Translations under genes and position numbers: made by a program
Part shown: positions 53,677-63,023 of the stretch, one piece after another
How positions within the stretch are numbered: the first letter of the stretch is position 1
Layout: each line of letters opens with the position of its first letter
Assembly: GCA_963741985.1 (NCBI GenBank)
Contig: CAVUKD010000001.1
Location: 310,001-374,000, forward strand
Length of the DNA stretch: 64,000 bases
Source of the DNA: Cryomorpha sp963741985
GTDB lineage: Bacteria; Bacteroidota; Bacteroidia; Flavobacteriales_D; Cryomorphaceae
Reading direction: 5' to 3'
The notes under the pieces: generated by a model
The model's input: the letters and a program-made list of their open reading frames with translations, nothing else
Told to the model about the DNA's origin: nothing
Databases searched by the model: none

Positions 53677-55041
53677 ATGAAAAAAATATTGGTTATCGGA
53701 GCCGGGCGATCTGCGATTGTACTTATTGAATATTTGATCGAAAACGCGAAGAAAGAAGACTGGTCGGTTACGGTTGCAGATGCAAACCCCGAGGCTGCCA
53801 AAAAACTCATTGGCGATCATGAGGAAATCAATTTTGTGGAATTAGACGCTACACAAGACGCACAGCGGGCAGCATTGATCGAAAATCATGATCTGATAAT
53901 CAGTATGTTGCCAGCATTTATGCACATGCTTGTCGCCAAAGACTGTCTGTCACTGAAACGCAATCTGATTACCCCGAGCTATATTTCGAAAGAGATGAAA
54001 GCGCTTGATCAGGCTGCAAAAGATGCAGGATTGATATTCTTGAATGAACTGGGTGTAGATCCGGGAATAGATCACATGTCAGCGATGCGTTTTCTGGACG
54101 GCATGCGTCGCGAAGGCAAGGAAATTACATGTTTTGAAAGTTTTACTGGCGGCCTGGTTGCTCCCGAAAGTGATGATAATCCATGGAATTATAAATTTAC
54201 ATGGAATCCGAGAAATGTAGTGCTGGCCGGTCAGGGCGGTGCGGTTCAATTTCGGCACAACGGAAAATTTAAATACATTCCGTATCAGAAACTTTTCCGC
54301 CGGACTGAGGTTATCTCCATTCCGGAATACGGACTTTTTGAAGGCTATGCCAATCGCGATTCACTCAATTACCGTGAGATATACAATCTTCAGGACGTTC
54401 CTACAATTTATAGAGGAACCCTTCGGAGAAAAGGATTCAGCCGTGCGTGGGACATATTTGTGCAAATGGGCATGACCGATGACTCTTTTGTTATGGAAGA
54501 AAGTGTGGGCATGACGCATCGCGAATTCACCAATTCCTTTTTGGCGTACAATGAACACGATAGTGTAGAGCTAAAACTCATGCACTACATGAAGCTCGAT
54601 CATGATGGCGATGTAATGGACAAGCTGCAGTGGGTGGGAATATTTGACAATACTCCGGTTGGAGTGGATAAACCATCCAGTCCCGCACAGATTCTCCAAA
54701 AAATCCTTGAGAAAAAATGGAGTTTGAAACCCGATGACAAGGACATGATTGTAATGTGGCATAAAATCCGTGTAAGCCAGCCGGGCGAAGAAACCGACAA
54801 AGAATACCACTCCAGCATGGTGGTAATAGGCGACAAAGATCCACGCACTGCAATGGCGAAAACTGTGGGACTGCCCATGGCAATCGGCGCAAAGCTAATT
54901 CTGAACGGTACGATAAATTCAACAGGAGTTCATGCACCTGTTTCAGCGCATATTTACGAACCGATTCTAAATGAATTGGCCACATTCGGAATTAAATTTA
55001 CAGAAAGGGAAGTACCGATTGAGGAACAGAATCCGACATAG
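53677..55041 (+). CDS. Saccharopine dehydrogenase family oxidoreductase
   Basis: 454 residues from ATG 53677; the GTG three bases earlier is an alternative. N-terminal Rossmann fold with KILVIGAGRSAIVLIEYL, then DANPEAAKKL. The C-terminal domain has NELGVDPGIDHMSAM, FTGGLVAPESDDNPWNYKFTWNPRNVVLAGQGGA and FRRTEVISIPEYG, which match lysine-forming saccharopine reductase/dehydrogenase (AASS-like) proteins. Likely acts in lysine degradation or the alpha-aminoadipate branch, but the family also holds carboxynorspermidine and related enzymes, so the exact reaction is open. Monocistronic. Confidence 0.88.
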   Translation: MKKILVIGAGRSAIVLIEYLIENAKKEDWSVTVADANPEAAKKLIGDHEEINFVELDATQDAQRAALIENHDLIISMLPAFMHMLVAKDCLSLKRNLITPSYISKEMKALDQAAKDAGLIFLNELGVDPGIDHMSAMRFLDGMRREGKEITCFESFTGGLVAPESDDNPWNYKFTWNPRNVVLAGQGGAVQFRHNGKFKYIPYQKLFRRTEVISIPEYGLFEGYANRDSLNYREIYNLQDVPTIYRGTLRRKGFSRAWDIFVQMGMTDDSFVMEESVGMTHREFTNSFLAYNEHDSVELKLMHYMKLDHDGDVMDKLQWVGIFDNTPVGVDKPSSPAQILQKILEKKWSLKPDDKDMIVMWHKIRVSQPGEETDKEYHSSMVVIGDKDPRTAMAKTVGLPMAIGAKLILNGTINSTGVHAPVSAHIYEPILNELATFGIKFTEREVPIEEQNPT

Positions 55042-55112
55042 CAACATATTCTCGAGTCACAAGTCTCGAGTCTCGAGAAAATCTACTTGATAGAGCCCAT
55101 CTGTTTTTATGA

Positions 55113-55141
55113 TACAAGAATGAATAAGAGAGATTCTTGTA
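55113..55141. terminator. Hairpin between two convergent genes
   Basis: TACAAGAAT (55113-55121) and ATTCTTGTA (55133-55141) form a perfect 9-bp stem with an 11-base loop between the convergent genes ending at 55041 and 55160. No clear U-run follows, so termination is uncertain. Nearby 55049-55079 holds the repeated motif CTCGAG in inverted and direct orientation. Confidence 0.4.
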
Positions 55142-55159
55142 TGGTGAACATCAAATCAT

Positions 55160-55945
55160 TTACGGCAATACTACGGAGGCGAGTTCGCTCGGAGTTTGGG
55201 AGAGATTTGGAAAAGTAAAAGTTCCATCGGAGTTTTCTATCTCCTGATTAAAAGACACATCTCCGTATACCACAGCATAGAGGGTTTGACCTGAAGTCAC
55301 CCCCTGAGCATCGAACCAGCTATTGTCGTACACAAGATCAATACTGGCGGATGTGGTTGTATTATACTCCTGATAAATATAATTATCGGGAGCAACAGTT
55401 TCATCGGTACCGATAAAGATACGGTAGCCTTTTGCCTGACCCGTTGGAGGCGGAGCGGGAACCATAACGGCCGATAATTCAAGTGCATACACGGTATCAC
55501 TGCCTGAGGTTGTATAGCTCAAATCGAGAATGAAATTATCGAAATCAGTTAAAGGTAATTTTGTAATGGTAGCAGTCGGCAGTTTTTGAAATCCTGCTTC
55601 AACGGCATAATTCGGAATGGTATTGCTCACTTTGATATTGCGCATGACCACCGTACTAAAGCCTGCTTTGGAATAGGTAATGGTGTAAGTGCCCACCGGA
55701 GCTCCAGAGATAAGCCATTGCCCGACATTATCTGCAGAGGCAGACAGATCCTGAAAGCCGACATGGCAAAGCACATCAATACCATCTCGCTCGTTGTAAA
55801 GTGGTTGTTGGAATTCATTTTGGACATTCACCCGTCCCTTAATTCCGGTCGAACTACCAAAACTATCTTCAGGCTTATCGGGTGTGCAGCTCGGGAAAAC
55901 CAATGCTACGAGCAGAATCCAGTATAACTTTTTAAGTATTCCCAT
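55160..55945 (-). CDS. Lipoprotein with carboxypeptidase-regulatory-like domain
   Basis: 261 residues from ATG 55945 (MGILKKLYWILLVALVFPSC, lipobox). The extension to 55975 starts with a TTG inside TATCTTGC, a near -7 element, and is rejected. The mature N-terminal ~90 residues (GIKGRVNVQNEF, VGTYTITYSKAGFSTVVMRNIKVS) form a CarboxypepD-reg-like beta-sandwich. The remainder is beta-rich (GYRIFIGTDETVAPDNYIYQEY) and unrecognised. Predicted outer-membrane lipoprotein, function unknown. Confidence 0.75.
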   Translation of the reverse strand: MGILKKLYWILLVALVFPSCTPDKPEDSFGSSTGIKGRVNVQNEFQQPLYNERDGIDVLCHVGFQDLSASADNVGQWLISGAPVGTYTITYSKAGFSTVVMRNIKVSNTIPNYAVEAGFQKLPTATITKLPLTDFDNFILDLSYTTSGSDTVYALELSAVMVPAPPPTGQAKGYRIFIGTDETVAPDNYIYQEYNTTTSASIDLVYDNSWFDAQGVTSGQTLYAVVYGDVSFNQEIENSDGTFTFPNLSQTPSELASVVLP

Positions 55946-56064
55946 TGATAATGATTTCAATCGAATTTTCCGCAAGATAAAACAATTCTCACGATGTGAA
56001 ATATGTTCTTTTTTTAAATTCTAACATTCCAACCAATGATCTAATTAGATACGGAAAATACAGA

Positions 56065-56772
56065 TCAAAAGTTTAAATAAAACTGCCGCGTCAAATCCAT
56101 ATATTTTTCGGAGTACATATGTCTGCCATTTTCTTCAATTATTAAAGTTGAATGGGCACAATTTTCCACTTCCGTAAAAGTATACTCAAATAATATACGG
56201 TGGGGAGCCTTTATCAGCGTTGGCTGCACTTCACAAATTCGTCGTGGCATTAATCCGAGGTTTCGGGCAGCAGAATCGAATTCGTTGAAAATAGGTACTG
56301 GGTAGATTCCTGCAAGCATTCCATTCGCATGGAGGTAGTTACTCGCTTTAGCGAAAGCAATATGATCAAAATCTGAAGCGTGTCGCGCCATCGATCTACC
56401 TTCATTTGGCGAAAGCAAATCGCTGTGAAAGAAAGGCGGATTTGAAACGATAAGATCAAACTTTAGAGGTGTTTCAAAATTTTGTAGTGAACTATTCACC
56501 AATTCGATACGATCTTTCCATTCTGAATTTTCGAAATTTATTCGGGCGTCTTCTAAGGCCAATAGATTCGGTTCGATAGCAGTAATCTTAATTTTCGTAT
56601 TACGTTGCGCCAACATCAGTGCAACCAATCCGGTACCGGTACCAATATCGAGCGCAAGCTTTGTATTTTCAACAGAAACCCAAGCACCCAATAACACGCC
56701 GTCCGTGCCCACTTTCATAGGCGCTTTTTCCTGCAAAATTTCAAACTGTTTGAACCGAAAAGGTCGCGTCAT
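56065..56772 (-). CDS. trmN6: tRNA1(Val) (adenine-37-N6)-methyltransferase
   Basis: 235 residues, class I SAM methyltransferase. The SAM loop is LDIGTGTGLVALML and the catalytic motif is NPPFF, diagnostic of N6-adenine methylation. The N-terminal 'FRFKQFEILQEKAPMKVGTDGVLLGAW' is typical of the YfiC/TrmN6 family. It methylates A37 of valine tRNA. The first four bases overlap the end of rimM (ATGA), so the two genes are coupled. Confidence 0.92.
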   Translation of the reverse strand: MTRPFRFKQFEILQEKAPMKVGTDGVLLGAWVSVENTKLALDIGTGTGLVALMLAQRNTKIKITAIEPNLLALEDARINFENSEWKDRIELVNSSLQNFETPLKFDLIVSNPPFFHSDLLSPNEGRSMARHASDFDHIAFAKASNYLHANGMLAGIYPVPIFNEFDSAARNLGLMPRRICEVQPTLIKAPHRILFEYTFTEVENCAHSTLIIEENGRHMYSEKYMDLTRQFYLNF

Positions 56773-57302
56773 GAAGCGTTGATAACGAGCAATTCCGGGG
56801 GAACATCAACAAAAATCTTTTTGGCTTTTTTATCTACCTTTTGCAAAAAAGCGTCAATAAGCGGAATCAGAACTTCCGCTCCATTGTAAGTTACTTGTAG
56901 CAATGGATTCTGTGTATAGTCCAGTACTTTATCAACCTTACCGATTGTCCCTGCCGTTTCATCGATTACTTCCATTCCTTCCAAATCGTGGAGGTAATAT
57001 TCATCATCGCCGAGTTTTGGTAATTTTTTAAGCGGCAAAAAAAGCTCGTTGCCTGCCAATTGATCAGCTCGGTCGCCATCATCAACACCTTCAAACTTGA
57101 GGAAAACAAAATTTTTGTCTTTGAAATGAATAGTCTCAATGAAAAACGGGGTGAGCACCTCATTGAGTTGCACCAAAACATAATCGAGATCTGAATAATT
57201 CTCCAGGCTATCGACATCAAAAAAAGCGATCATGCCCCCTTTGAAGCCTTGCTTTTTTGAAATATAACCGAGATAATAACATTCTTCGGGCGAGATCACC
57301 AT
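56769..57302 (-). CDS. rimM: 16S rRNA maturation factor RimM
   Basis: 177 residues. N-terminal RimM domain 'YYLGYISKKQGFKGGMIAFFDVD' and PRC-barrel C-terminal part (YYLHDLEGMEVIDETAGTIGKVDKVLDYTQNPLLQV). It assists 30S head maturation by binding S19. It is downstream of rpsP but behind a strong terminator, and overlaps trmN6 by 4 bases. In many bacteria rpsP-rimM-trmD-rplS are together; here trmN6 takes the trmD position. Confidence 0.94.
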   Translation of the reverse strand: MVISPEECYYLGYISKKQGFKGGMIAFFDVDSLENYSDLDYVLVQLNEVLTPFFIETIHFKDKNFVFLKFEGVDDGDRADQLAGNELFLPLKKLPKLGDDEYYLHDLEGMEVIDETAGTIGKVDKVLDYTQNPLLQVTYNGAEVLIPLIDAFLQKVDKKAKKIFVDVPPELLVINAS

Positions 57303-57320
57303 ATACCATTGTATTAATAC

Positions 57321-57364
57321 AAAAAACCTCTGTAGATCATCGCTTCGATGCCAACAGAGGTTTT
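57321..57364 (-). terminator. Intrinsic terminator between rpsP and rimM
   Basis: On the minus strand AAAACCTCTGT pairs with ACAGAGGTTTT, with an additional inner stem CATCG/CGATG, followed by a U-run. It separates rpsP from the rimM-trmN6 pair. Confidence 0.9.
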
Positions 57365-57387
57365 CTTAAATGAATTATGGAAAAGAA

Positions 57388-58281
57388 TTATTTCTTCTCT
57401 TCTTCTTTTTTTTCCGCTTTTGGCTCTTTTTCAGCCTCAGCCTTAGGTTCTTCTTTGGCTTCAGCATTCACTTCTTCCTTTGATTCCTGAGCTTTAGATT
57501 CTTGAACCGGTGCGGCTTCTATGGCTTTATCAGCTTGCGCTTCAGCAGAAGCTTGTTCTTTGTCCTCAGCTTTCACGTCTTCCTTAGGCTCTTCAGCTTT
57601 AGGTTTTTCCACCGGTGCAGTCTCTTCAGCTTTCTCGTCTACTTTAGCTACTTTTTCTTCAGCATCCTTCACGGTCACTTCCGGATCTTTGCCTACAATT
57701 TCTTTGGCCTCTTCACTCGGAGTCTCAGCTATTGTCTCAGCTGCTTCGGTAGATTCGGCCACTTGTGCCTCGGCATCAACAGGAGTTTCGGTAGATTCAG
57801 GAGCTTCTTCAACAACTGGCTCCGGTGCATTTGCAGCAGCAATGGCCGCAGCACGTTCCTTGTTTTTGTCCTTTTCAGCTTGCATTCTGTCAGCAGCTTC
57901 TTTCGTGCTTGCAGACTTAAGATCTGATTTTTTACCTTCGATTTTGGCTTGTTTTTCTTCCAACCAGGCGTTAAATCGTTTGTCGGCTTCAGCTTCGTCA
58001 AAAGCACCTTTTTTCACACCTTTATTCAGGTGATTTTTGTAAAGAACCCCTTTGTAACCCAAGATTGCTCTTGCGGTATCCGTTGGTTGTGCTCCATTGT
58101 CGAGCCATTTTACAGCGCCATCCACATCGAGTTCGATGGTAGCAGGATTTGTGTTTGGATTGTAAAATCCGAGTCGTTCGATGTATTTCCCGTCACGCGG
58201 TGCACGAACGTCCGCCACTACAATGTGAAAATAGGGATGACCTTTTTTCCCTTGGCGTTGCAATCTAATTTTTACTGGCAT
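57388..58281 (-). CDS. rpsP: 30S ribosomal protein S16 with long acidic/alanine-rich extension
   Basis: 297 residues. The S16 core is the first ~80 (MPVKIRLQRQGKKGHPYFHIV, DGKYIERLGFYNPNTNP, AQPTDTARAILGY). A linker of Lys-rich helix (~85-150) follows, then ~145 residues made almost only of A, E, K, P, V, T and S with repeated PKAEEPK/EAPVQESKAQE-like units. The family core is usually 80-90 residues and Bacteroidota S16 often has a modest tail, so this tail is extreme. It is likely disordered and exposed on the ribosome. It has its own terminator before rimM. Confidence 0.95.
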   Translation of the reverse strand: MPVKIRLQRQGKKGHPYFHIVVADVRAPRDGKYIERLGFYNPNTNPATIELDVDGAVKWLDNGAQPTDTARAILGYKGVLYKNHLNKGVKKGAFDEAEADKRFNAWLEEKQAKIEGKKSDLKSASTKEAADRMQAEKDKNKERAAAIAAANAPEPVVEEAPESTETPVDAEAQVAESTEAAETIAETPSEEAKEIVGKDPEVTVKDAEEKVAKVDEKAEETAPVEKPKAEEPKEDVKAEDKEQASAEAQADKAIEAAPVQESKAQESKEEVNAEAKEEPKAEAEKEPKAEKKEEEKK

Positions 58282-58299
58282 AATTTTTCATTAAGTTTT

Positions 58300-58314
58300 G
58301 GAGTACAAAACTCC
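58300..58314 (-). promoter_or_regulatory. Short hairpin in the rpsP leader
   Basis: GGAGT and ACTCC flank a 5-base loop (58300-58314), 19 bases upstream of the rpsP ATG. A GATCTTTG element (one mismatch to TAnnTTTG) lies just upstream, near 58338. It could modulate rpsP translation; this is speculative. Confidence 0.35.
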
Positions 58315-58384
58315 GGTTGTTAATTTTTTAAGGGCGCAAAGATCAGTTTTTTATTTGAATGACGGAAATAATTATCCAAGTTAT

Positions 58385-58445
58385 TTCAAGTCGCTCAAAT
58401 ACCACCATCTTTTAGCGAAAGCGGCAGTATTTGAAGCGATTTGAA
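58385..58445. terminator. Imperfect long hairpin downstream of the frameshifted T9SS gene
   Basis: Arms TTCAAGTCGCTCAAATAC (58385-58402) and GTATTTGAAGCGATTTGAA (58427-58445) pair with one bulge and one mismatch around a 24-base loop. It lies 34 bases beyond the 58479 stop on the minus strand. No strong U-run, so a terminator role is tentative. Confidence 0.45.
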
Positions 58446-58478
58446 TATAAACGCACGGAGAACTCTCCAAGTGTTTTT

Positions 58479-61411
58479 CTAATTAACTTTTATAAGGCTT
58501 GCGAACTGTGAATTGCCTTGTCTAACCACGAGCTGATAAGCGCCGGCCTGTACGGAAGCTATATTCAATACGCGGCTGCCTTCGTTTTCACTAAAATGTT
58601 TTACTAGTTTTCCCTGCACGTCGTAGAGCAAAACTTCATATTTTCCTTCAAAGCCCGGTTCGATATTCAGGATATCCTCGGCAGGATTTGGATAAATTGA
58701 AGTTCCTCCAGACGATAACTCGTTTATGGAATTGCCTTCATCAAATCTAAAAACCCAGACCGGAACATCCGGCGTAGGCTGGCCATCAGCTGATACCGGC
58801 ACAATTTTCCAAAAGTGATCTACCCCCAGTTCATACGTATAATTCGGAATATTGGTCAGAACAATTGAGTAAGTCGATTGCCCCTCCACATAGTTCAACT
58901 CAGCAATTGGATTAATCCAGGCAACTGTGTTGGTATACGTGGCGCAGTAAATCTCGAAGTGATCCGGCAAACTGTGGTCGCTTGTTTGAAAATAATCCCA
59001 ACTGAAGACCAGCATGTGATTATCTTCGAGAGGCATGAGACCGCCATCTTCAGGCGTTGGGTTTTCTGCAGCATTTGGATAAGGGAAAACATACACTTCC
59101 GTCGTAAAAGTCCAAACCGTAACCGGATCAGGTGAGTTGCCATCCTCCACACTGGTTACGGGCACCACTTTCCAGTAATAAAGCGTTTCTGAACTGAGTG
59201 GGTCAATCGATGCCGAATAATTCGTAACGCCTGCCTCCCACATAACCGTAGCTACAGGATCAGCACCATCAAAATCGGGTGTTTCACTCAGGTAAACCAA
59301 AAATGCTTCAGGATTTGTGTATAGCGAATCCGGGTTGAATTCCCATGCGAGTTCGGAAAGATCAAGAGATACCTCGATCGCTCCGTCTTCGGGAGTGGGA
59401 TTTACAGCGAGATTCGGATACGGGATAAGACCAGCTTCTGTAGTAAAAGTCCAGATAGTGACCGCATCCGGAGAGTCGCCATTGTCCAGATTGGAAACAG
59501 GCACTACTTTCCAGTAATAGAGTGTCTCTGAATTGAGTGGATCTATGGCTGCTGAGTAATTTGTGGTATCAGTAATCCACATCACAGTAGCCACAGGGTC
59601 TACACCATCAAAATCAGGCGATTCACTCAAGTACACCAAAAATGCTTCCGGCAGGCGTATACTCCGGGTTGGTGTAATATTCCCATGATAGCTCATTCAA
59701 ATCAAGAGATACATCTGTCGCTCCGTCTTCGGGAGTTGGATTTATGGCCAATGCCGGTGCCGGATCTGCGATTTCATCCGCTCCGATATCGGGAGTTTCC
59801 GTATCGCGAACAGAGCCGTCGAAGTCGGTTGTAATGGAAATGGGCTCCGTTCACAGGCGAGCCGTTATTACTCGCCACTGAATTGGCGGAAGCCGAAACA
59901 TGCAAGTCATCATTCGCTAAAAACGGTACATTTTCGGTGTATGAATTCTGATCTAAAGAATCTGCGGCAATCTTATACTCTTCGATAGTTTGAAGCACAT
60001 TGGGTGCACTACTATTGTTTCCATAATAGATTAAGTGTTGCGGATCGGGAGCGCCAGCATAGTAGATATTGTTATCACTCTCCGTCATAATTCCTGCCCA
60101 CGTATTATTACGCTTATAAATAGCCGTTACGAGTCCAGTCGCATCTTCGGTCAAGGTGGTTTTATTCACAAAGATGTTGTTGCGCATTTGTACCGGATCG
60201 CTGTTGTTGTATATACAGAAGGCAGCTGAAGTGTGCGCAGGATCAGTTGCTTCATAATCCAGTAGTACACTATTGTAAAAAACATTTGCTTGGTCGTAGG
60301 TTCTTACCGTTATTCCACGCGTTGCGGCATTATTGCTCACCGCTGACGCAGGAGCTGCAATTCCTGAGACCATATTGTTATAAATATTGGCTATAGCGGA
60401 GCTTGCGAGCAACATGATACCGTCGGCAGTATTTCCACCGCCACCTGTGGCAGTTACGTTGTTTATTTTATTATTAAAAACCTGATAGGTCACCTTTCTA
60501 GCACTCAAATACATTCCGAATATACTCGTGAAAGAACTTGTCATATCCTCAATGGTATTGTTGGAAATAACGATCTCATTCGTGAGCGAATCAGAAGGAT
60601 TACCGCTACTGGTGGCAATCGCAGCAGGAGCGGTACTTCCATCTCCAATACGTGTCAAATCGCGGATATGAGTGTTCGAGAAAGTAAATCCATTTTGATC
60701 GCTGGCAGTAACTCCGGCCAATACAATGTCAAATATATTTGACTCTCCGCCATCTTCTATTCCTACTTCATTTCCCACGGCCATAAAGGAAGTAGTGCTT
60801 GTATTTCCATCAAAGCTGTAACCAATGGTGACATTTGAAATGCTATTGTTGAAGAATTTGTTATTGTTGTTATTTCCATCTATTTCGCTGGGTTCTACCT
60901 GAGCCATTACTGCTATTCCCACCGTCTGAAATTCATTGAGCTTATCAAGAGATATTCCAACGTTTTTCACGGTATTGTTTTGGGCTCCATCGGCCGTGTC
61001 GATGTTGGTAATCAGGATACCCATCTCAAGGTTGGAATTTGAATTTGTAACGGCAATACCGTCGATGGTATAATAATCCACACCTTTTAGCGTAAATCCG
61101 GCTTCAGCGTCTGCTTCGGTTCCGTCAAAATTTACAATTGGTTTTTCGCCCATGCCATCCCATCCGATGTGCACTGAGTCGTCAGCATTTCCGCTGGCTG
61201 TAAATTCGATTGGCATTTCTTCAAAAGTGCTACCACCTTGAAGCATAAAGTTGACACCACCGGCGCCTACTCCGTAGATATTTAACGAGTCAGCAACGGT
61301 TTGCAGATTGGGGTAATCATCTGAAGGAACGGTCCTTTCGCCCGCGAGCTGCGCCCAGGCCGATCCGGAGAGTGAAAGAATAAAAATTAAAGAGGAGAAT
61401 AAATGTTTCAT
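58479..61411 (-). pseudogene. T9SS beta-helix/fibronectin-like surface protein gene broken by two frameshifts
   Basis: Two open frames, 61411-59774 (N-terminal ~545 residues) and 59696-58479 (C-terminal 405 residues), are parts of one gene. The first has a signal peptide (MKHLFSSLIFILSLSGSAWAQ) and a right-handed beta-helix, and ends in nonsense at 59774. The expected family ending 'SITTDFDGSVRDTETPDIGADE' is present in the next frame from about 59838, after one extra T. That frame reads through 'INPTPEDGATDVSLDLNELSWEYYTNPE' and breaks again near 59652, where PEAFLVYLSESPDFDG resumes in the 405-residue frame. That part has repeats (LVYLSE.PDFDG.DPVATVMW) and a type A sorting domain ending ASLIKVN. 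Either a decaying gene or two assembly indels. Confidence 0.85.
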
Positions 61412-61655
61412 AATATACTGTTTTTTCAATTTATTAATTTGATGTTTCAATTTTAAAGTTTTGTTTTCTGCAGATTTTACAAGCCAGATATTCCAAAGAA
61501 TTTTGGATAAAATTAATGAATCTTTTAAGAATTGGAGTTGGGAAAGGTTTTGAATCGTATAGATTTAAACTGCCAATTTTAATTCAGTAACCTTTTACTG
61601 GATTAAAATTCAGAAATTTTACTTACCTTTCGCGTTAGTAATTTAAGCTTATTCT
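61412..61655. other. Divergent intergenic region before the HigBA module
   Basis: AT-rich stretch between the T9SS gene and higB. TACCTTTC at 61624-61631, one mismatch to TAnnTTTG, is a plausible higBA promoter, about 25 bases before the toxin ATG. Confidence 0.4.
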
Positions 61656-61938
61656 ATGATTACTTCTTTCGGCACCAAGGAAACTATGGAAATATGGAAG
61701 GGTAATCGAATAAAGCAAATGCCCCATTGAAATTCAAAACATTGGTCGTCGAAAATTAAGGATGCTGAACAACGCTCAGGATATTGCGGACTTAAGAATT
61801 CCCCCATCCAATCGATTGGAAAAACTGACCGGAAATTTGAAGGGACACTATAGTATTCGGATCAATAAGCAATGGCGAATCAGTTTTATTTGGAACAATG
61901 GAATCGCCAGCGAAGTAAAAATTATCAATTATCATTAA
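61656..61938 (+). pseudogene. HigB-family toxin gene with a frameshift in a C4 run
   Basis: The frame MITSFGTKETMEIWKGNRIKQMP runs from ATG 61656 and stops at TGA 61730 because of one extra C in the run CCCC (61722-61725). One C fewer restores 'IEIQNIGRRKLRMLNNAQDI' and continues to 'LEKLTGNLKGHYSIRINKQWRISFIWNNG' and IINYH, with a stop at 61938. That is a complete HigB/RelE-fold ribosome-dependent mRNA endonuclease of about 93 residues. The intact antitoxin gene starts 12 bases later. As the sequence stands the toxin is inactive; a single-base assembly error is the alternative. Confidence 0.8.
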
Positions 61939-61950
61939 AACAAAAGACAA

Positions 61951-62253
61951 ATGGAAAAATTAGCAAACATACATCCTGGTGAAATTTTGCTTTCCGAATT
62001 TCTTGAGCCGCTCGAAATTACGGCTTACAGACTTTCGAAAGACTTGAAAATTCCTCAAACCCGAGTTTCCGCAATTCTAAAAGGTAATCGCAGAATCACT
62101 GCGGATACCGCACTGCGACTGAGTAAATATTTTGGAAATTCAGCTACTTTTTGGCTCGGCCTTCAAAACGACTTTGACATTGAAGAGGAAAAAGAATCGA
62201 AGGAAAAAGAATTGGACGAGATTAAAAAATATGATTCGAAAAGAGTTGCATGA
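61951..62253 (+). CDS. higA: HigA family antitoxin, XRE-type helix-turn-helix
   Basis: 100 residues. The opening 'ANIHPGEILLSEFLEPLEITAYRLSKDLKIPQTRVSAILKGNRRITADTALRLSKYFGNSATFWLGLQNDFDIE' is the classic HigA family pattern with an XRE HTH at ~23-60. The C-terminal ~25 residues are highly charged, K/E-rich. It binds and neutralises HigB and represses the operon. The upstream toxin is frameshifted, so the antitoxin may be kept as a remnant or protect against a homologous toxin. Confidence 0.93.
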   Translation: MEKLANIHPGEILLSEFLEPLEITAYRLSKDLKIPQTRVSAILKGNRRITADTALRLSKYFGNSATFWLGLQNDFDIEEEKESKEKELDEIKKYDSKRVA

Positions 62254-62267
62254 TTGGCCGTTCAGAA

Positions 62268-62768
62268 CTACTCATGAATACTCAAAGCATAATTTAAATC
62301 GGCATCGGTGAGGGTGTACGTACCTCTGAAAAAATCTTTTTTTACCATTTTCTGGCTGTAGTTATCAGGATTGTAAATATTTCGTGGTTCGTAGTATTCA
62401 ATTACTGAAGAGTCAATATGGGTAGAATTATATCCTGCTGAATAAGTGAAATGAGTTACGCTCAGAGTGTCATTGAAGATTACGTGAAGAGAATCACCAG
62501 GAGGGAAATTGTGCAAACCACTTGGATAATTATTCCCTCCTCCACCTCTTGATGAACTTGTCCAAGTATAATCTGTTCCAGGTGACATATTGATAATAAT
62601 GGTATCTGAATAATCCGGTGAAGCGTAATCTGCAAACATGTGCAATTTCACCGGTTCGTTGGTACCATTTTTCACTACAACTTCCAGAAGTGTTTCAGTC
62701 TCTCTTATGCATGAGAAGAAGCCAAATGAAATTATCAATAAACCGAAAAGATATATTTTAAAGCTCAC
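62268..62768 (-). CDS. Lipoprotein of unknown function
   Basis: 166 residues from GTG 62768. MSFKIYLFGLLIISFGFFSC is a lipoprotein signal with lipobox FFSC. The mature part is beta-rich with segments LLEVVVKNGTNEPVKLHMF, a SRGGGGNNYPSGLHNFPPGDSLHVIF stretch and DDFFRGTYTL-like C-terminal end (KKDFFRGTYTLTDADL). No family recognised. It converges with higA, 14 bases apart. Confidence 0.7.
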   Translation of the reverse strand: MSFKIYLFGLLIISFGFFSCIRETETLLEVVVKNGTNEPVKLHMFADYASPDYSDTIIINMSPGTDYTWTSSSRGGGGNNYPSGLHNFPPGDSLHVIFNDTLSVTHFTYSAGYNSTHIDSSVIEYYEPRNIYNPDNYSQKMVKKDFFRGTYTLTDADLNYALSIHE

Positions 62769-62961
62769 AAAGTACGCTTTACGAGAATTGGACTTTTTTC
62801 CACTGCCTTTCTGTTTTTCATTTTGTGAAAATACCTTTTCTGCCTGAACTTTTTAAATCTTTTAAAATTAAATTTGCATTAAATTCTGACCACAGTTTCT
62901 CCTTGAGAAAAAAGCGAAGAAAAAAACTAATTTCATAAAGAGATTTGTCCCTGTTTAGTCC

Positions 62962-62969
62962 TACCTTTG
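62962..62969 (+). promoter_or_regulatory. -7 promoter element of the right-edge esterase gene
   Basis: TACCTTTG, exact TAnnTTTG match, preceded by TTTG 14 bases upstream. The TTG used by the longest frame (62967) is the last three bases of this element, so the true start must be further downstream. Confidence 0.65.
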
Positions 62970-63023
62970 CCACTCAATTTTAAGGAATTAAGACTTTCAA
63001 AAACCAATCATACTTTACCACTC

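Noticed and set aside
57521..58033. 170-codon plus-strand frame rich in Ser/Ala
   Set aside because: Antisense shadow of the low-complexity tail of rpsP; no start context or motif.
62967..63023. Longest-ORF start (TTG) of the right-edge esterase
   Set aside because: The TTG is the end of the TACCTTTG promoter element; the downstream TTG at 63024 fits the family N-terminus and gives a normal leader.
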